Assembly: GCA_021736575.1 (NCBI GenBank)
Contig: JAIPFP010000017.1
Span: 1 to 46,203, forward strand
DNA from: Pirellula sp.
Lineage (GTDB): Bacteria; Planctomycetota; Planctomycetia; Pirellulales; Pirellulaceae
Direction of reading: 5' to 3'
DNA length: 46,203 nucleotides
Part shown: positions 7,412-16,320 of the stretch, in pieces
Numbering within the stretch: the stretch's first letter is position 1
Layout of the letters: each line of letters starts with the position of its first letter
Translations under genes and position numbers: made by a program
Notes under the pieces: model-generated
Seen by the model: the letters and a program-made list of their open reading frames with translations, nothing else
Databases searched by the model: none
Told to the model about the DNA's origin: nothing

Positions 7412-7561
7412 TCAGAGAGAAAACGTTTGCAAAGTAAAGGTTGCTTGGTGGCCTGGGGCGAAAGTCAAGTTGCCATCACGTTTGCAGAGCGGTGCTCCGC
7501 TAACGAGAAAGGCCTTCTGCTCGGTGCTTTCCGAAGAACAGAAATGCAATTGCCATTCCAT
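7412..7561 (-). CDS. possible short CDS or 3' gene remnant
   Basis: From an ATG at 7561 the frame encodes 49 residues (MEWQLHFCSSESTEQKAFLV, then SGAPLCKRDGNLTFAPGH, then QATFTLQTFSL). The same frame is open without a start codon for a further 27 codons upstream, up to the end of the amylase remnant. The sequence is protein-like, with alternating strands. It may be the surviving 3' end of a larger gene rather than a complete gene. Confidence 0.3.
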   Translation of the reverse strand: MEWQLHFCSSESTEQKAFLVSGAPLCKRDGNLTFAPGHQATFTLQTFSL

Positions 7562-7637
7562 AACCGTCTGTTTTTCGGGATTTTGAATGAAAACACGCAG
7601 CGTTGACCCGAGTCTTATGGACCAGAGAGAGCCAGCA

Positions 7638-7984
7638 CTACGTTAAGGCCAAAATCTGAACGCTATAGGGAGCGATGTCGAATAGCGCAATCTGCCCGAC
7701 CGACTTGCACTCGACGAACGGTTCAGATGAGTAGTCACCAAAATCTTCGCTGTATCCTTTCCAATCCGAATTGAATTGCAATAGCCAAGTGCCTACCTGT
7801 GGCATCGCAATAGGAACATCCACTCCTTTTTCGGAACTAAGATTCATTAGCACAAGTACATTATCACCGATACCTCCACTGTGCCACCGTTGAAAGGCGA
7901 TGATTCTATTGGCGTCGCTCATCCACGGGGGCCAGCTAAAGCCAAATCGAATCCAGGAAGTTTTTGAATTAGTTGCATGCTAGT
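7638..7984 (-). pseudogene. 3' remnant of a GH13 alpha-amylase/branching-type gene
   Basis: The last 94 residues (DANRIIAFQRW, VLVLMNLSS, GTWLLQFNSDWKGYSEDFGD, IAPYSVQIL) match the C-terminal beta-domain of GlgB-like GH13 alpha-amylases. In a different frame just upstream, 7919-7984 reads TSMQLIQKLPGFDLALAGP, which fits the end of the preceding amylase helix region. A frameshift near 7920 joins the two. Upstream of about 7985 the similarity stops next to a palindromic repeat cassette, and the catalytic barrel is missing. An ATG at 7922 could express the beta-domain alone, but that is unlikely to be functional. Confidence 0.6.
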
Positions 7985-8022
7985 GTCACTGATTGGAATT
8001 AACGTCGCATAGGAGACTGCTC

Positions 8023-8148
8023 GTTCCGAGGCTCTGCCTGGGAACGCATTGGTGTGAAGGCTCCTGCCTCCCGAGTTCACAAATAAAGGATGCATTTCCG
8101 AGAGGCGGAGCCTCGCTTGCATTGAGTTACCAGGCAGAGCCTGGTAAC
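8023..8148. repeat. palindromic repeat cassette (three hairpins)
   Basis: Three hairpins are arranged in tandem: 8023-8045 (GTTCC...GGAAC ends around AGGC/GCCT), 8099-8115 (around AGGC/GCCT again), and 8126-8148. The last is a perfect palindrome with 10-base arms GTTACCAGGC and a 3-base loop. All share the AGGC-xxx-GCCT core. This is the dispersed repeat style seen throughout planctomycete and related genomes. It abuts the point where the amylase remnant loses similarity. Confidence 0.75.
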
Positions 8149-8210
8149 TAGACTGCACGGTGCAACAAAATTTGCAATCCGTGCCACTAGTAAGAGATTA
8201 AGGACGACCT

Positions 8211-9734
8211 CTAACTTTGAATCGTAACAGCGCGGTCTAATTGAATCCCAAAATACGCTATTCGGTCGCGAACCTTACCGCGAGTGATCCCCAAAATCTC
8301 CGCCGCCTTGGATTGATTCCCGTTTGTATCTCTAAGCGTTCGCGCAAAAAGATAACGCTCGATTTCTTCCATGGTTTCGTTGTAGAGATCGTTCGAACCC
8401 GCGGCGAGTCGATCGTCAATGAAAGATACGATATCCGGTTGAACAGCCGATTCAACACCGATCCGAATAATTCCAGCATGGTTTGCCGAGTGCTTCTGGA
8501 TGGTGCCATCTAGCTCCACCGGTTCCGCGATGACGGGTAGGATTTCAGAAGCTTTGTTATCTCTCCCTTCAAAAACGACGGTCGGCAAACATTCCTTCGA
8601 CAGAACGGTTCCTGTCGTGTGAAGCAATGCGTGACGAATCACCGATTGCAGTTGGCGTACATTTCCGGGCCAGTCGTATTGAATGAGGGCGTCCAATGCA
8701 GCAGGCGACAGCCCCTCCAGCGACATTTTTCCCATTTCGCGGCGCTCTCGCTTTAGAAAATACTCGAGCAATTGCGGTATATCTTCACGCCGCTCACGTA
8801 AAGGCGGCAATTCGATCGTGTATCCGTTAAGCCGATACAGCAGATCTTCACGGAATGTCCCCTTCGCTACCATCTCCTCTAGATTGCGATTCGTGGCTGC
8901 GATGACACGTACATCGGTCACAATTTCATCGTTCGAGCCAACGCGCTGGAATCGTTGATCTTGGATCAGCCTCAACACTTTCCCTTGGATGAGCAGTGAC
9001 ATGTCGCCTACTTCATCGAGGAAGATCGTACCGCCATGACATTGCTCGAACTTACCTTTGCGGCGTTGATCGGCGCCGGTAAATGCACCTTTTTCGTGTC
9101 CAAAGAGTTCACTTTCAAGCAACTGATCTGGAATCGCAGCACAATTCACTGCCGTGTACGGTTTGCTGTTACGCTCACTGTGTTGAAGGATGGCTCGGGC
9201 AACCAATTCCTTGCCGCAGCCGCTTTCTCCACGAATGAGAACGGTCACATTCGAACCCGAAACGCGTCCGATCGACTTAAAGACCTCGAGCATGAGGGCA
9301 CTGCGGCCAATGAATTGATCCCCTTTTGCGCCTTCACCAGACAGGGGCATAACAACAGGCTGCTCCATCAACCGCCTAGCAGCGATAGCGCTCACAGTCA
9401 TCTTACGGAGTTGGTCGAGATTAATGGGTTTTGCGAGATAGTCAAAAGCCCCCAATCGCATGGCTTCAATGGTGGTTTCACTGCTGATATCCGATGTAAC
9501 GAAGATCATGGGAATCTTCGAATCGAGGGCTCGAATCTTGCGAAAGAGTTCGAAACCGTTCATTTCCGGAAGGCAAACATCCACCAGGGCCGCATCGGGT
9601 TGCTCTGTCTCGACTAAGCGAAGGCCATCCATTGCCAACGAAGCGGCAATGACCTGAATGCCGAGGTTTTCAAGGCCTTTCTCGACCATCAATCGGACGG
9701 TTCGGTCATCGTCAATGACAATTACTTTGCTCAA
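8211..9734 (-). CDS. sigma-54-dependent response regulator (NtrC family)
   Basis: Order: receiver, AAA+ sigma-54 activator, long linker, Fis-type helix-turn-helix. Numbered from a TTG at 9746 (511 residues), the receiver has D12-D14, phospho-site D56 (VDVCLPEMNG), T84 and K106. The AAA+ part has Walker A GESGCGKE (173-180), the sigma-54 contact loop GAFTGA (220-225), Walker B IFLDEVGD, and RNLEEMVAKGTFREDLLYRL. The HTH is NGNQSKAAEILGITRGKVRD. No ATG lies near the receiver start: TTG codons at 9746 and 9734 are candidates, and the second, used here, has GGGTG just upstream. It is divergent from the HPt gene. The target promoters are unknown. Confidence 0.92.
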   Translation of the reverse strand: MSKVIVIDDDRTVRLMVEKGLENLGIQVIAASLAMDGLRLVETEQPDAALVDVCLPEMNGFELFRKIRALDSKIPMIFVTSDISSETTIEAMRLGAFDYLAKPINLDQLRKMTVSAIAARRLMEQPVVMPLSGEGAKGDQFIGRSALMLEVFKSIGRVSGSNVTVLIRGESGCGKELVARAILQHSERNSKPYTAVNCAAIPDQLLESELFGHEKGAFTGADQRRKGKFEQCHGGTIFLDEVGDMSLLIQGKVLRLIQDQRFQRVGSNDEIVTDVRVIAATNRNLEEMVAKGTFREDLLYRLNGYTIELPPLRERREDIPQLLEYFLKRERREMGKMSLEGLSPAALDALIQYDWPGNVRQLQSVIRHALLHTTGTVLSKECLPTVVFEGRDNKASEILPVIAEPVELDGTIQKHSANHAGIIRIGVESAVQPDIVSFIDDRLAAGSNDLYNETMEEIERYLFARTLRDTNGNQSKAAEILGITRGKVRDRIAYFGIQLDRAVTIQS

Positions 9735-9790
9735 TGGGACACCCAATTAAGACCGTTGCGGATACAACTTGAATCGAAAGCGAAACATAG

Positions 9791-9806
9791 TTGGCATGCC
9801 ATGTGC
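9791..9806 (+). promoter_or_regulatory. possible sigma-54 promoter ahead of the HPt gene
   Basis: TTGGCATGCCATGTGC has the GG at 9793-9794 and the GC at 9805-9806, exactly ten bases apart as in -24/-12 elements. The -12 half is poor (TGTGC rather than TTGC). It lies between the divergent sigma-54 activator and the preferred HPt start at 9871. It also coincides with a short palindrome, so it may be chance. Confidence 0.2.
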
Positions 9807-9870
9807 AGTTCATGGTAGCAGATCTGACGTTGAAAAGCTTCGAAAAATTAAATTCGTAGACAATGAACCC

Positions 9871-10236
9871 ATGAGCCTCGACGCATTTAGTCCTACCACC
9901 CAGCTCGACCTGAATGCGACACTCGCCAACCTCAATGGTGATGCTGAGCTATTGCAGGCTATAGCTCAGATCTTCTGCGAAGACGTGCCACCCATCGTTC
10001 ATGCTTTGAAACACGCGTTCGCAACGGGTAGCGGCGTCGGAGCTGTGCTGCACGCGCACACCATCAAGGGAATGGCGTTGAACTTTCGTGCAGAGCCGTT
10101 GACTACGTTATCACGGAGACTTGAAATGGATTATGCAAAACTTTCGAATTGCGAACGCGAAGTATTGATGTTGCAGATTGAATCAGCATGCAATGAGACC
10201 ATCGCGGCACTGAAGCGAGAAATCGGTTTGAATTGA
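9871..10236 (+). CDS. HPt-domain phosphotransfer protein
   Basis: The product is 121 residues from the ATG at 9871. The frame is open back to a TTG at 9769 with an internal ATG at 9796, but those upstream residues are not family-like. The domain opens LDLNATLANLNGDAELLQAI and has AVLHAHTIKGMALNFRAEPL with the phospho-accepting His in AHTIKG, followed by LSRRLEMDYAKL. HPt proteins pass phosphate from a hybrid kinase's receiver to another receiver. Being next to two hybrid kinases and several receiver proteins, this is the likely shuttle of a local phosphorelay. No other domain is present. Confidence 0.86.
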   Translation: MSLDAFSPTTQLDLNATLANLNGDAELLQAIAQIFCEDVPPIVHALKHAFATGSGVGAVLHAHTIKGMALNFRAEPLTTLSRRLEMDYAKLSNCEREVLMLQIESACNETIAALKREIGLN

Positions 10237-10299
10237 TTTCGCCCCGAATGAGGCATGAACAGCATAGCCCACTTATTCCGTCCAAAATCGCAACAATTC

Positions 10300-10330
10300 T
10301 TGACCTTTCACACCCCTCGGGTGCTATCCT
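10300..10330 (+). promoter_or_regulatory. probable sigma-70 promoter of structured RNA A
   Basis: A -35-like TTGACC (10300-10305) and a -10-like GCTATCCT (10323-10330) are spaced 17-19 bases depending on the -10 register. Transcription would start near 10336 and run through a strong terminator at 10441-10494. Confidence 0.5.
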
Positions 10331-10335
10331 GAGTG

Positions 10336-10494
10336 CGGATGTACGACAAAGGAATAGTCCTGCGCAGTGCATCAATGCATCAACTTCGGATGACTCAGAT
10401 AAAAGTGGCTCGGCGTTTGCTGAGAAACTGGTAAATAAGTAAGCCGACGAAGCAAGCCTCCACCCAGGGGGCTCTCTCTTCGTCGGCTTTTTTT
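10336..10494 (+). ncRNA. candidate structured RNA A (leader or small RNA), upstream of hybrid kinase 1
   Basis: About 160 bases lie between a plausible promoter and a Rho-independent terminator, 88 bases before the kinase start. It contains a helix CTCAG/CTGAG (about 10395-10424) followed by TTTGCTGAGAAACTGGTAA and then the AAGCCGACG terminator stem. The start (TATCCTGAG) resembles TATTCTGAGG in candidate RNA B. The 3' part resembles both B (TTGCTAGTCAGCAGGTAAGC) and C (TTTGCCTAAGAAAACTAACC). No known riboswitch class was recognised. Whether it is a terminating leader of the kinase operon or an independent RNA is open. Confidence 0.5.
10441..10494 (+). terminator. strong Rho-independent terminator of RNA A
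   Basis: Perfect 12-base arms AAGCCGACGAAG (10441-10452) and CTTCGTCGGCTT (10478-10489) enclose a smaller AGCC/GGCT hairpin and are followed by seven T residues (10488-10494). Confidence 0.88.
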
Positions 10495-10582
10495 ATGCCT
10501 GTGACGTTTTCGAATCAACATTGCCGGTGAGCTGAATCGAAGCTGTTCGCCGTCGAAAATCGAGATACAGACTACTAAAACC

Positions 10583-13030
10583 ATGCCGAATTCAGCTCCA
10601 CCACCGTTGGTCGAAGACATTGAGAACTATGCTCAAAACATCGTCGATACGATTCGCGAGCCACTTCTAATCCTTAACGCGACCCTTCGTGTTCAGTGGG
10701 CAAATCGGGCTTTTTATCAGACATTTCAAGTGTCAGCATCGGAAACTGAGGGGCGACTCATTTACGAATTGGGCAATGGCCAATGGGATATTCCCGATCT
10801 ACGAACATTGCTCGAAGACATCGTCCCTAAGAGCTCGATGTTCGATGATTTCGAACTTGAGCATTCGTTTCCAGAAATCGGTCGTCGTTTCATGCTGCTC
10901 AATGCACGCAAACTTCAAGCCGGTCAACACGGTGAACTGCTCGTTCTTGCGATGGAGGATGTCACTGCGAGAAAGAAGGCCGAAGAGGATCTGATCAATG
11001 CTGGCGCGCTGCAGAATGCAATCTTCAATTCTGCCAACTTCTCGAGTATCGCTACCGACGAGAGGGGGGTCATCCAAATCTTTAATGTCGGCGCTGAACG
11101 CATGCTTGGCTACGAGGCCGCCGAGGTTATGAACAAAATCACGCCCGCCGATATCTCGGATCCGCTGGAAGTCATCGCACGCGCCAAAGCCCTAAGCTCC
11201 GAACTTCAAACCACCATCACACCTGGTTTCGAAGCCCTGGTTTTCAAAGCCTCGCGAGGAATCGAAGATATCTACGAATTGAGCTACATTCGAAAAGATG
11301 GCACGCGTTTCCCCGCTATCGTATCGGTGACTGCGCTTCGCGACGCTCACGAAAACATCATCGGCTACCTGCTTATCGGAACCGACAATACAGCTCGGAA
11401 ACAAGTCGAAGCGGAACGCATGCTGCTCGATCAACGTGTTCGCGACCAACAGTTTTACACTCGCTCGCTCATTGAATCCAACATCGATGCGTTGATTACA
11501 ACCGACCCGCGAGGAATCATTAGCGATGTCAACAAGCAGATGGAGGAGCTCACTGGTTGTACCCGAGACGAGCTGATCGGAGCTCCCTTCAAAGACTACT
11601 TTACTAACTCAGAGTTTGGCGAAGCAGGGATCAAATTAGTTCTAGCCGAAGGCAAAGTTACGGACTATGAGCTGACCGCACGAGCCAGAGACGGAACTCA
11701 AACGATCGTCTCCTACAATGCAACGACGTTCTATGATCGCGACAGGAAACTACAAGGTGTCTTTGCCGCAGCCCGCGATGTAACCGAACGAAGTCGACTT
11801 GAAAAGCAAATGCAACTCCAAGCGGCCGAACTATCCGATTTGCATCGGCGCAAAGACGAGTTCCTTGCGATGCTTTCCCACGAACTTCGTAGTCCTCTGG
11901 CCCCCATTTCGAACGCCGTTCAAATGCTTGGCATGCAGAGAAACAATGAGAGCTCGCTTCAGAAGGAAGCCAGAGGCATCATTGAACGTCAAACCGACCA
12001 ACTGCAACACCTTGTCGATGATCTTCTCGAAGTGTCGCGAATCACAACCGGCATGGTGCAACTTCGTAAAGTCTCGGTCGCAGTCGGAGACATTATTCGA
12101 TCGGCCGTAGAAACCGTTAGCCCACTGATTCTGCAACGTGGCCACAAAATGAACGTGACGATCCCAACGGAACTGATTTGGCTACATGCCGACGCGGCAA
12201 GGCTTGAACAGGTTTTGGTCAACTTGCTCACCAATGCCGCAAAATACACAGACCCTAATGGAACGATTTGGCTGAGCGCTGAGCGGTCTGGCGCTGAGTG
12301 CATTTTGCGAGTGAAAGATACCGGCGTTGGGATTACGCCCGAGTTGCTTCCTTGCATCTTCGATCTGTTCACCCAAGCTGAACGTTCGCTCGATCGTTCT
12401 CAAGGAGGCCTAGGCATCGGGCTAGCACTGGTTCAGCAGCTGACGGAATTGCATGGCGGTAAAGTCGAAGTCTTCAGTACGCTAAGGCAAGGAAGTGAGT
12501 TTGTCGTTCGGCTACCTGCGGAGTCGCCCAAGAGTATGGAGACCGTGCAAGTCGCAGTGGCTGTCCCCAACAAGCAAAGTATCCCCTTGCGGATACTCAT
12601 CGTCGATGACAATGTCGATACGGTATTGAGCTTTTCCATGTTGCTCAAAGAAACAGGAAATGAAGTGCAAACTGCACATGACGGTCCGACTGCGGTCAAG
12701 ATCGCGTTGGAAACCATCCCCGATGTTGTCTTGCTCGATATCGGACTACCAGGTCTTAACGGATACGAGGTTGCAAAGCAGATTCGAAATCAGCCGAGTC
12801 TCAAGAATGTAGTCCTGGTGGCTCTAACCGGTTATGGTCTGGAGTCAGACCGTCAAGCTTCGATGGAGGCAGGATTCAATCATCATTTGATTAAACCGGC
12901 AAAGCTAGAGCAAGTGCGAAAGATTCTTGCGAACGTCGCAGCACAATGTAGTGCAAACATACTTCGGACGGAAACGTCACAGAATCATTCGGCCATTGAG
13001 TCGAATTTTGAGGGCATCGATCGATCATGA
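10583..13030 (+). CDS. PAS-rich hybrid sensor histidine kinase (PAS x3, HisKA, HATPase, receiver)
   Basis: The product is 815 residues with no membrane segment. PAS domains lie at about 18-135, 142-275 and 290-405. HisKA is at 418-490 with H433 in SHELRSPLAP. The ATPase domain has NLLTNAAKY (N box), DTGVGI and GLGIGLALV, and a receiver sits at about 668-785 with D675/D676, D719 (LLDIGLPGLNG), T749 and K771. The PAS domains sense a small ligand, redox state or light in the cytoplasm; the signal is unknown. The receiver suggests a relay through the nearby HPt protein. Its stop overlaps the next start (ATGA), so both kinases are translated together. Candidate RNA A and its terminator lie just upstream. 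Confidence 0.93.
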   Translation: MPNSAPPPLVEDIENYAQNIVDTIREPLLILNATLRVQWANRAFYQTFQVSASETEGRLIYELGNGQWDIPDLRTLLEDIVPKSSMFDDFELEHSFPEIGRRFMLLNARKLQAGQHGELLVLAMEDVTARKKAEEDLINAGALQNAIFNSANFSSIATDERGVIQIFNVGAERMLGYEAAEVMNKITPADISDPLEVIARAKALSSELQTTITPGFEALVFKASRGIEDIYELSYIRKDGTRFPAIVSVTALRDAHENIIGYLLIGTDNTARKQVEAERMLLDQRVRDQQFYTRSLIESNIDALITTDPRGIISDVNKQMEELTGCTRDELIGAPFKDYFTNSEFGEAGIKLVLAEGKVTDYELTARARDGTQTIVSYNATTFYDRDRKLQGVFAAARDVTERSRLEKQMQLQAAELSDLHRRKDEFLAMLSHELRSPLAPISNAVQMLGMQRNNESSLQKEARGIIERQTDQLQHLVDDLLEVSRITTGMVQLRKVSVAVGDIIRSAVETVSPLILQRGHKMNVTIPTELIWLHADAARLEQVLVNLLTNAAKYTDPNGTIWLSAERSGAECILRVKDTGVGITPELLPCIFDLFTQAERSLDRSQGGLGIGLALVQQLTELHGGKVEVFSTLRQGSEFVVRLPAESPKSMETVQVAVAVPNKQSIPLRILIVDDNVDTVLSFSMLLKETGNEVQTAHDGPTAVKIALETIPDVVLLDIGLPGLNGYEVAKQIRNQPSLKNVVLVALTGYGLESDRQASMEAGFNHHLIKPAKLEQVRKILANVAAQCSANILRTETSQNHSAIESNFEGIDRS

Positions 13031-16000
13031 CCAGCAACCCTCGCAGAATTCTCATTATCGAAGATGATCCCGACGGCCGTGCAGACTTGCGGAAAATGAT
13101 CTTGAGCGGATCGGATCGGCGGTACGAATTTTCGGAGGCTGAGCTGGGCGCGACCGCTCTAAAACAAGTGCAGGAGAATGCCAACACGCCCTTCGACTGC
13201 ATACTGCTGGAATACCAATTGCCAGATCTAGACGCGCAGGAGATGCTGGCAGCGATTTGCGATGGCCGAGACTTACCGCCTTCCCCAATTGTCGTGCTGA
13301 CTGGCTCTGACCGCGAAGTTGGAAGGGAATTGTTGCGAGGAGGAGCACAGGATTACCTAGGGAAAGGTTGGATCACTCCCGAGAGCCTGACCCGCGCAAT
13401 CGAAAACGCCATCGATCGCTTTGCGATGCTGACTAAGCAAAGAAAAAACGAAGTGGCGTTGAGGGAAAGCGACGAGAAGTTTCGATCGCTTCTAGAATCG
13501 GCACCCGATGCAATGGTCATCGCCGATCCCTCAGGCCAAATTGTATTGGTTAACGCTGCGACGCTGCGTATGTTTGGTTACACGCGAAGCGAATTGATTG
13601 GCGTGAGAGTCGAAATGCTCATTCCGTCAAGTGCTCGTGAACGGCACGTACATCTCCGCATGGATTTCATAGCAAAGCCTCTAACGCGAACTATGGGGAA
13701 AGGGCAACCACTGATTGCTTTGCGCAAAGATGGAAGCGAGTTTCCAGTCGAGATTGCACTGAGTCCAATTGCACTGGAGAGCAGCATGCTGATTTCCAGT
13801 TCGATCCGAGACATTTCGGATCGCATCACCAACGCAAAAGCGATTGAAGAAAGTGAATCGAGGCTAATGTTAGGTGTCGAAGTAGCGGGCTTGGCTCTAG
13901 CTGAGGTTGACTACACGACTGGATTGAATCACTTAACGACAGACGCAGCCAGACTGTTTGGTCTGGCACAAGACGTCTTAGTTGTCCCTCGTGAAACCGT
14001 ACATGCTGCGTTTCACCCCAACGATCGCGACGAGATCCTAGTCCGAATTGACGATTCGCTTTCGCCATCAGGTCGAGGCTGGTTCGCCATGGACCATCGT
14101 GTCATTTGGCCCAATGGCGAGGTGCATTGGCTGCGTGTTCGCGAGCAAGTTTACTTTGAGGGGGATGGTGACAAGCGACATCCCGTACGCGGCGTGCTTG
14201 CATTATTTGACGTTACGGCGGAGAAAAACGCAGCAGAAATTGTGCGAGCAAGCGGCGAGTTCGTACGCGGAGTACTCGATTCGTTGCCTGAACACGTCGT
14301 TGTTCTGGACAACCTGGGCACAGTAATCGCGGTCAATCAACCGTCCGATCGTCATACAATGGAGAATGGAGCTACGCTTAGCACGGCCACTGTGGGAATC
14401 AATTATCTCGACTTGTGTCGTCAATCGATTGCAAAAGGTGGACCCGATGTCCATGGGATGATCGACGGTTTAGCGGAGGTACTCAACGGAACACGATCCG
14501 AGTTCAAAACGGAGTATCCCTGTCTAGCTCCAGGCCGTGAGGAATGGTTTTCGATGCATGCACAACGAATGCGGTCGGAAAACGCGGGGGTCCTCTTGTG
14601 TCATATCAACATCACCGATAGTCGAAACGCTCAGCGAAGGCTCGAGGAATCCGAAACTCGTTTTCGCCGGCTATTCGAAGCAGCCCACGACGGAATACTC
14701 ATCGTGGACGCTTCGACACGTAAGATCACGCATGTCAATCCCTTTCTTACGACCTTGCTCGACTACCCGGCTGAGTATTTTCTGGGCAAAGAACTTTGGG
14801 AGATCGGCTTTCTCAAGGACAAGCAAGCAAGCATACTCGCTATGGAGCAGTTGGACAAAATCGGATCGATGCGATACGAAGGACTACCGCTCGAAGATCG
14901 CCATGGCCAAAAACACCCGGTCGAAATGGTGGCGAACAAATACGAAGAAGGGTTGCATCACGTCATCCAGTGCAATATTCGAGATATCTTCGAGCGACGG
15001 AAAATGGAAAAACAGATGCTTTCTCAGGCAGCAGAGCTATCGGATTTGCATCGCCGCAAGGACGAATTCTTGGCAATGCTAAGTCATGAACTGCGAAGTC
15101 CACTCGCACCGATTGCTAACGCTGTTCAGCTGCTGGGGCTTCCTAATGGCGTTGAAAGTTCGGTTCAAAGGCAAGCACGTGGCATCATCGAGCGTCAAGT
15201 CGGCCAGCTACAGCACTTGGTCGATGATTTGTTAGAGGTATCGAGAATCACAACCGGTCGAGTACAACTCCGGCAAGCGCGGGTCGCGCTTCGCGGAATC
15301 GTTGATGGCGCAGTTGAAACCGCTCGTCCGGTGATCGATCAACGCAAACATGAACTAAGCATATCCCTACCGCAAGAGACACTTTGGCTTAATGCTGACG
15401 CTGCTAGACTGGAACAAGTGGTCGTCAATCTTCTCACCAATGCGGCAAAGTATACCGAAGAAAAAGGCCATATCTGGTTGAGTGTTCAGGTGGAGGATGA
15501 CGAATGCGTTCTTCGAGTTCGCGACACAGGGGTTGGGATTGCACCAGCTCTATTGCCCAAGATCTTTGATCTGTTTACTCAAGCGGAGCGGTCACTCGAT
15601 CGATCCCAAGGTGGACTCGGGATTGGACTTGCTCTGGTTCAACGATTGACAGAACTGCATGGCGGTCGAGTGGAGGTACACAGCTCGGTCGGGCAAGGAA
15701 GCGAGTTTGTAGTTCGACTACCATTGATGGCTATCGAGTTAACCGATACGCCTCCCCATTCCGCGGTTGAGGATCCGGCGGTGGTTCGGCCCTTACGCGT
15801 CTTGGTGGTCGACGACAATGTCGATACGGTTCTCAGCTTTTCCATTTTGCTGCGAGCATCTGGGCATGATGTTTTCACCGCAAATGATGGCCTATTAGCG
15901 GTGCAAGTGGCCAATGAGCAACACCCCGATGTTGTTCTTCTCGACATCGGGCTACCAGGGCTTAACGGGTACGACGTCGCCAAACGTATTCGCAAGCAAA

Positions 16001-16182
16001 AGGGGGGGAACGAGATTGTTCTGATTGCGTTGACCGGATATGGCCAGGACACAGATCGCGAGTTGTCTGCCCAAGCGGGCTTTAATCACCATTTAGTCAA
16101 GCCAGCCCGTCTCGATCAGGTAAAAGAGATCCTGGCAGCAGCGGCTGAACAACGTATCCATAATGTGACTAAGGAAAGGTAA
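13027..16182 (+). CDS. second hybrid histidine kinase with N-terminal degenerate receiver
   Basis: The product is 1051 residues, coupled to the first kinase by an ATGA overlap. Order: N-terminal receiver (6-130), PAS domains at about 146-270, 275-400, 405-535 and 540-660, HisKA with H687 (SHELRSPLAP), ATPase with NLLTNAAKY, DTGVGI and GLGIGLALV, and a C-terminal receiver (922-1040) with D973. In the N-terminal receiver the phospho-site is Glu62 (ILLEYQLPDLD; codon GAA) instead of Asp, while the acid pocket (E12-D13-D14), T92 and K113 remain. It may therefore mimic the phosphorylated state or be unphosphorylatable. The HisKA-ATPase-receiver half is closely similar to that of the first kinase, indicating tandem duplication. 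Confidence 0.93.
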   Translation: MTSNPRRILIIEDDPDGRADLRKMILSGSDRRYEFSEAELGATALKQVQENANTPFDCILLEYQLPDLDAQEMLAAICDGRDLPPSPIVVLTGSDREVGRELLRGGAQDYLGKGWITPESLTRAIENAIDRFAMLTKQRKNEVALRESDEKFRSLLESAPDAMVIADPSGQIVLVNAATLRMFGYTRSELIGVRVEMLIPSSARERHVHLRMDFIAKPLTRTMGKGQPLIALRKDGSEFPVEIALSPIALESSMLISSSIRDISDRITNAKAIEESESRLMLGVEVAGLALAEVDYTTGLNHLTTDAARLFGLAQDVLVVPRETVHAAFHPNDRDEILVRIDDSLSPSGRGWFAMDHRVIWPNGEVHWLRVREQVYFEGDGDKRHPVRGVLALFDVTAEKNAAEIVRASGEFVRGVLDSLPEHVVVLDNLGTVIAVNQPSDRHTMENGATLSTATVGINYLDLCRQSIAKGGPDVHGMIDGLAEVLNGTRSEFKTEYPCLAPGREEWFSMHAQRMRSENAGVLLCHINITDSRNAQRRLEESETRFRRLFEAAHDGILIVDASTRKITHVNPFLTTLLDYPAEYFLGKELWEIGFLKDKQASILAMEQLDKIGSMRYEGLPLEDRHGQKHPVEMVANKYEEGLHHVIQCNIRDIFERRKMEKQMLSQAAELSDLHRRKDEFLAMLSHELRSPLAPIANAVQLLGLPNGVESSVQRQARGIIERQVGQLQHLVDDLLEVSRITTGRVQLRQARVALRGIVDGAVETARPVIDQRKHELSISLPQETLWLNADAARLEQVVVNLLTNAAKYTEEKGHIWLSVQVEDDECVLRVRDTGVGIAPALLPKIFDLFTQAERSLDRSQGGLGIGLALVQRLTELHGGRVEVHSSVGQGSEFVVRLPLMAIELTDTPPHSAVEDPAVVRPLRVLVVDDNVDTVLSFSILLRASGHDVFTANDGLLAVQVANEQHPDVVLLDIGLPGLNGYDVAKRIRKQKGGNEIVLIALTGYGQDTDRELSAQAGFNHHLVKPARLDQVKEILAAAAEQRIHNVTKER

Positions 16183-16320
16183 GCATCCGAGTGCGTTTGC
16201 AAGTGGCGGGCATGGTTCCGCCTCGAATCGTGCATGCATTCGCCCCGAATGAGGCTAAAAAACCAAATCCAACATCCACCATCATTCAAACTTCCAACTT
16301 CCAACTTCAAACTCCCAACC

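Noticed and set aside
16234-16320. N-terminal extension of the receiver-MpsC protein
   Set aside because: The DNA is a low-complexity run of AACTTCCAACTTC type and the receiver domain starts just after the ATG at 16321.
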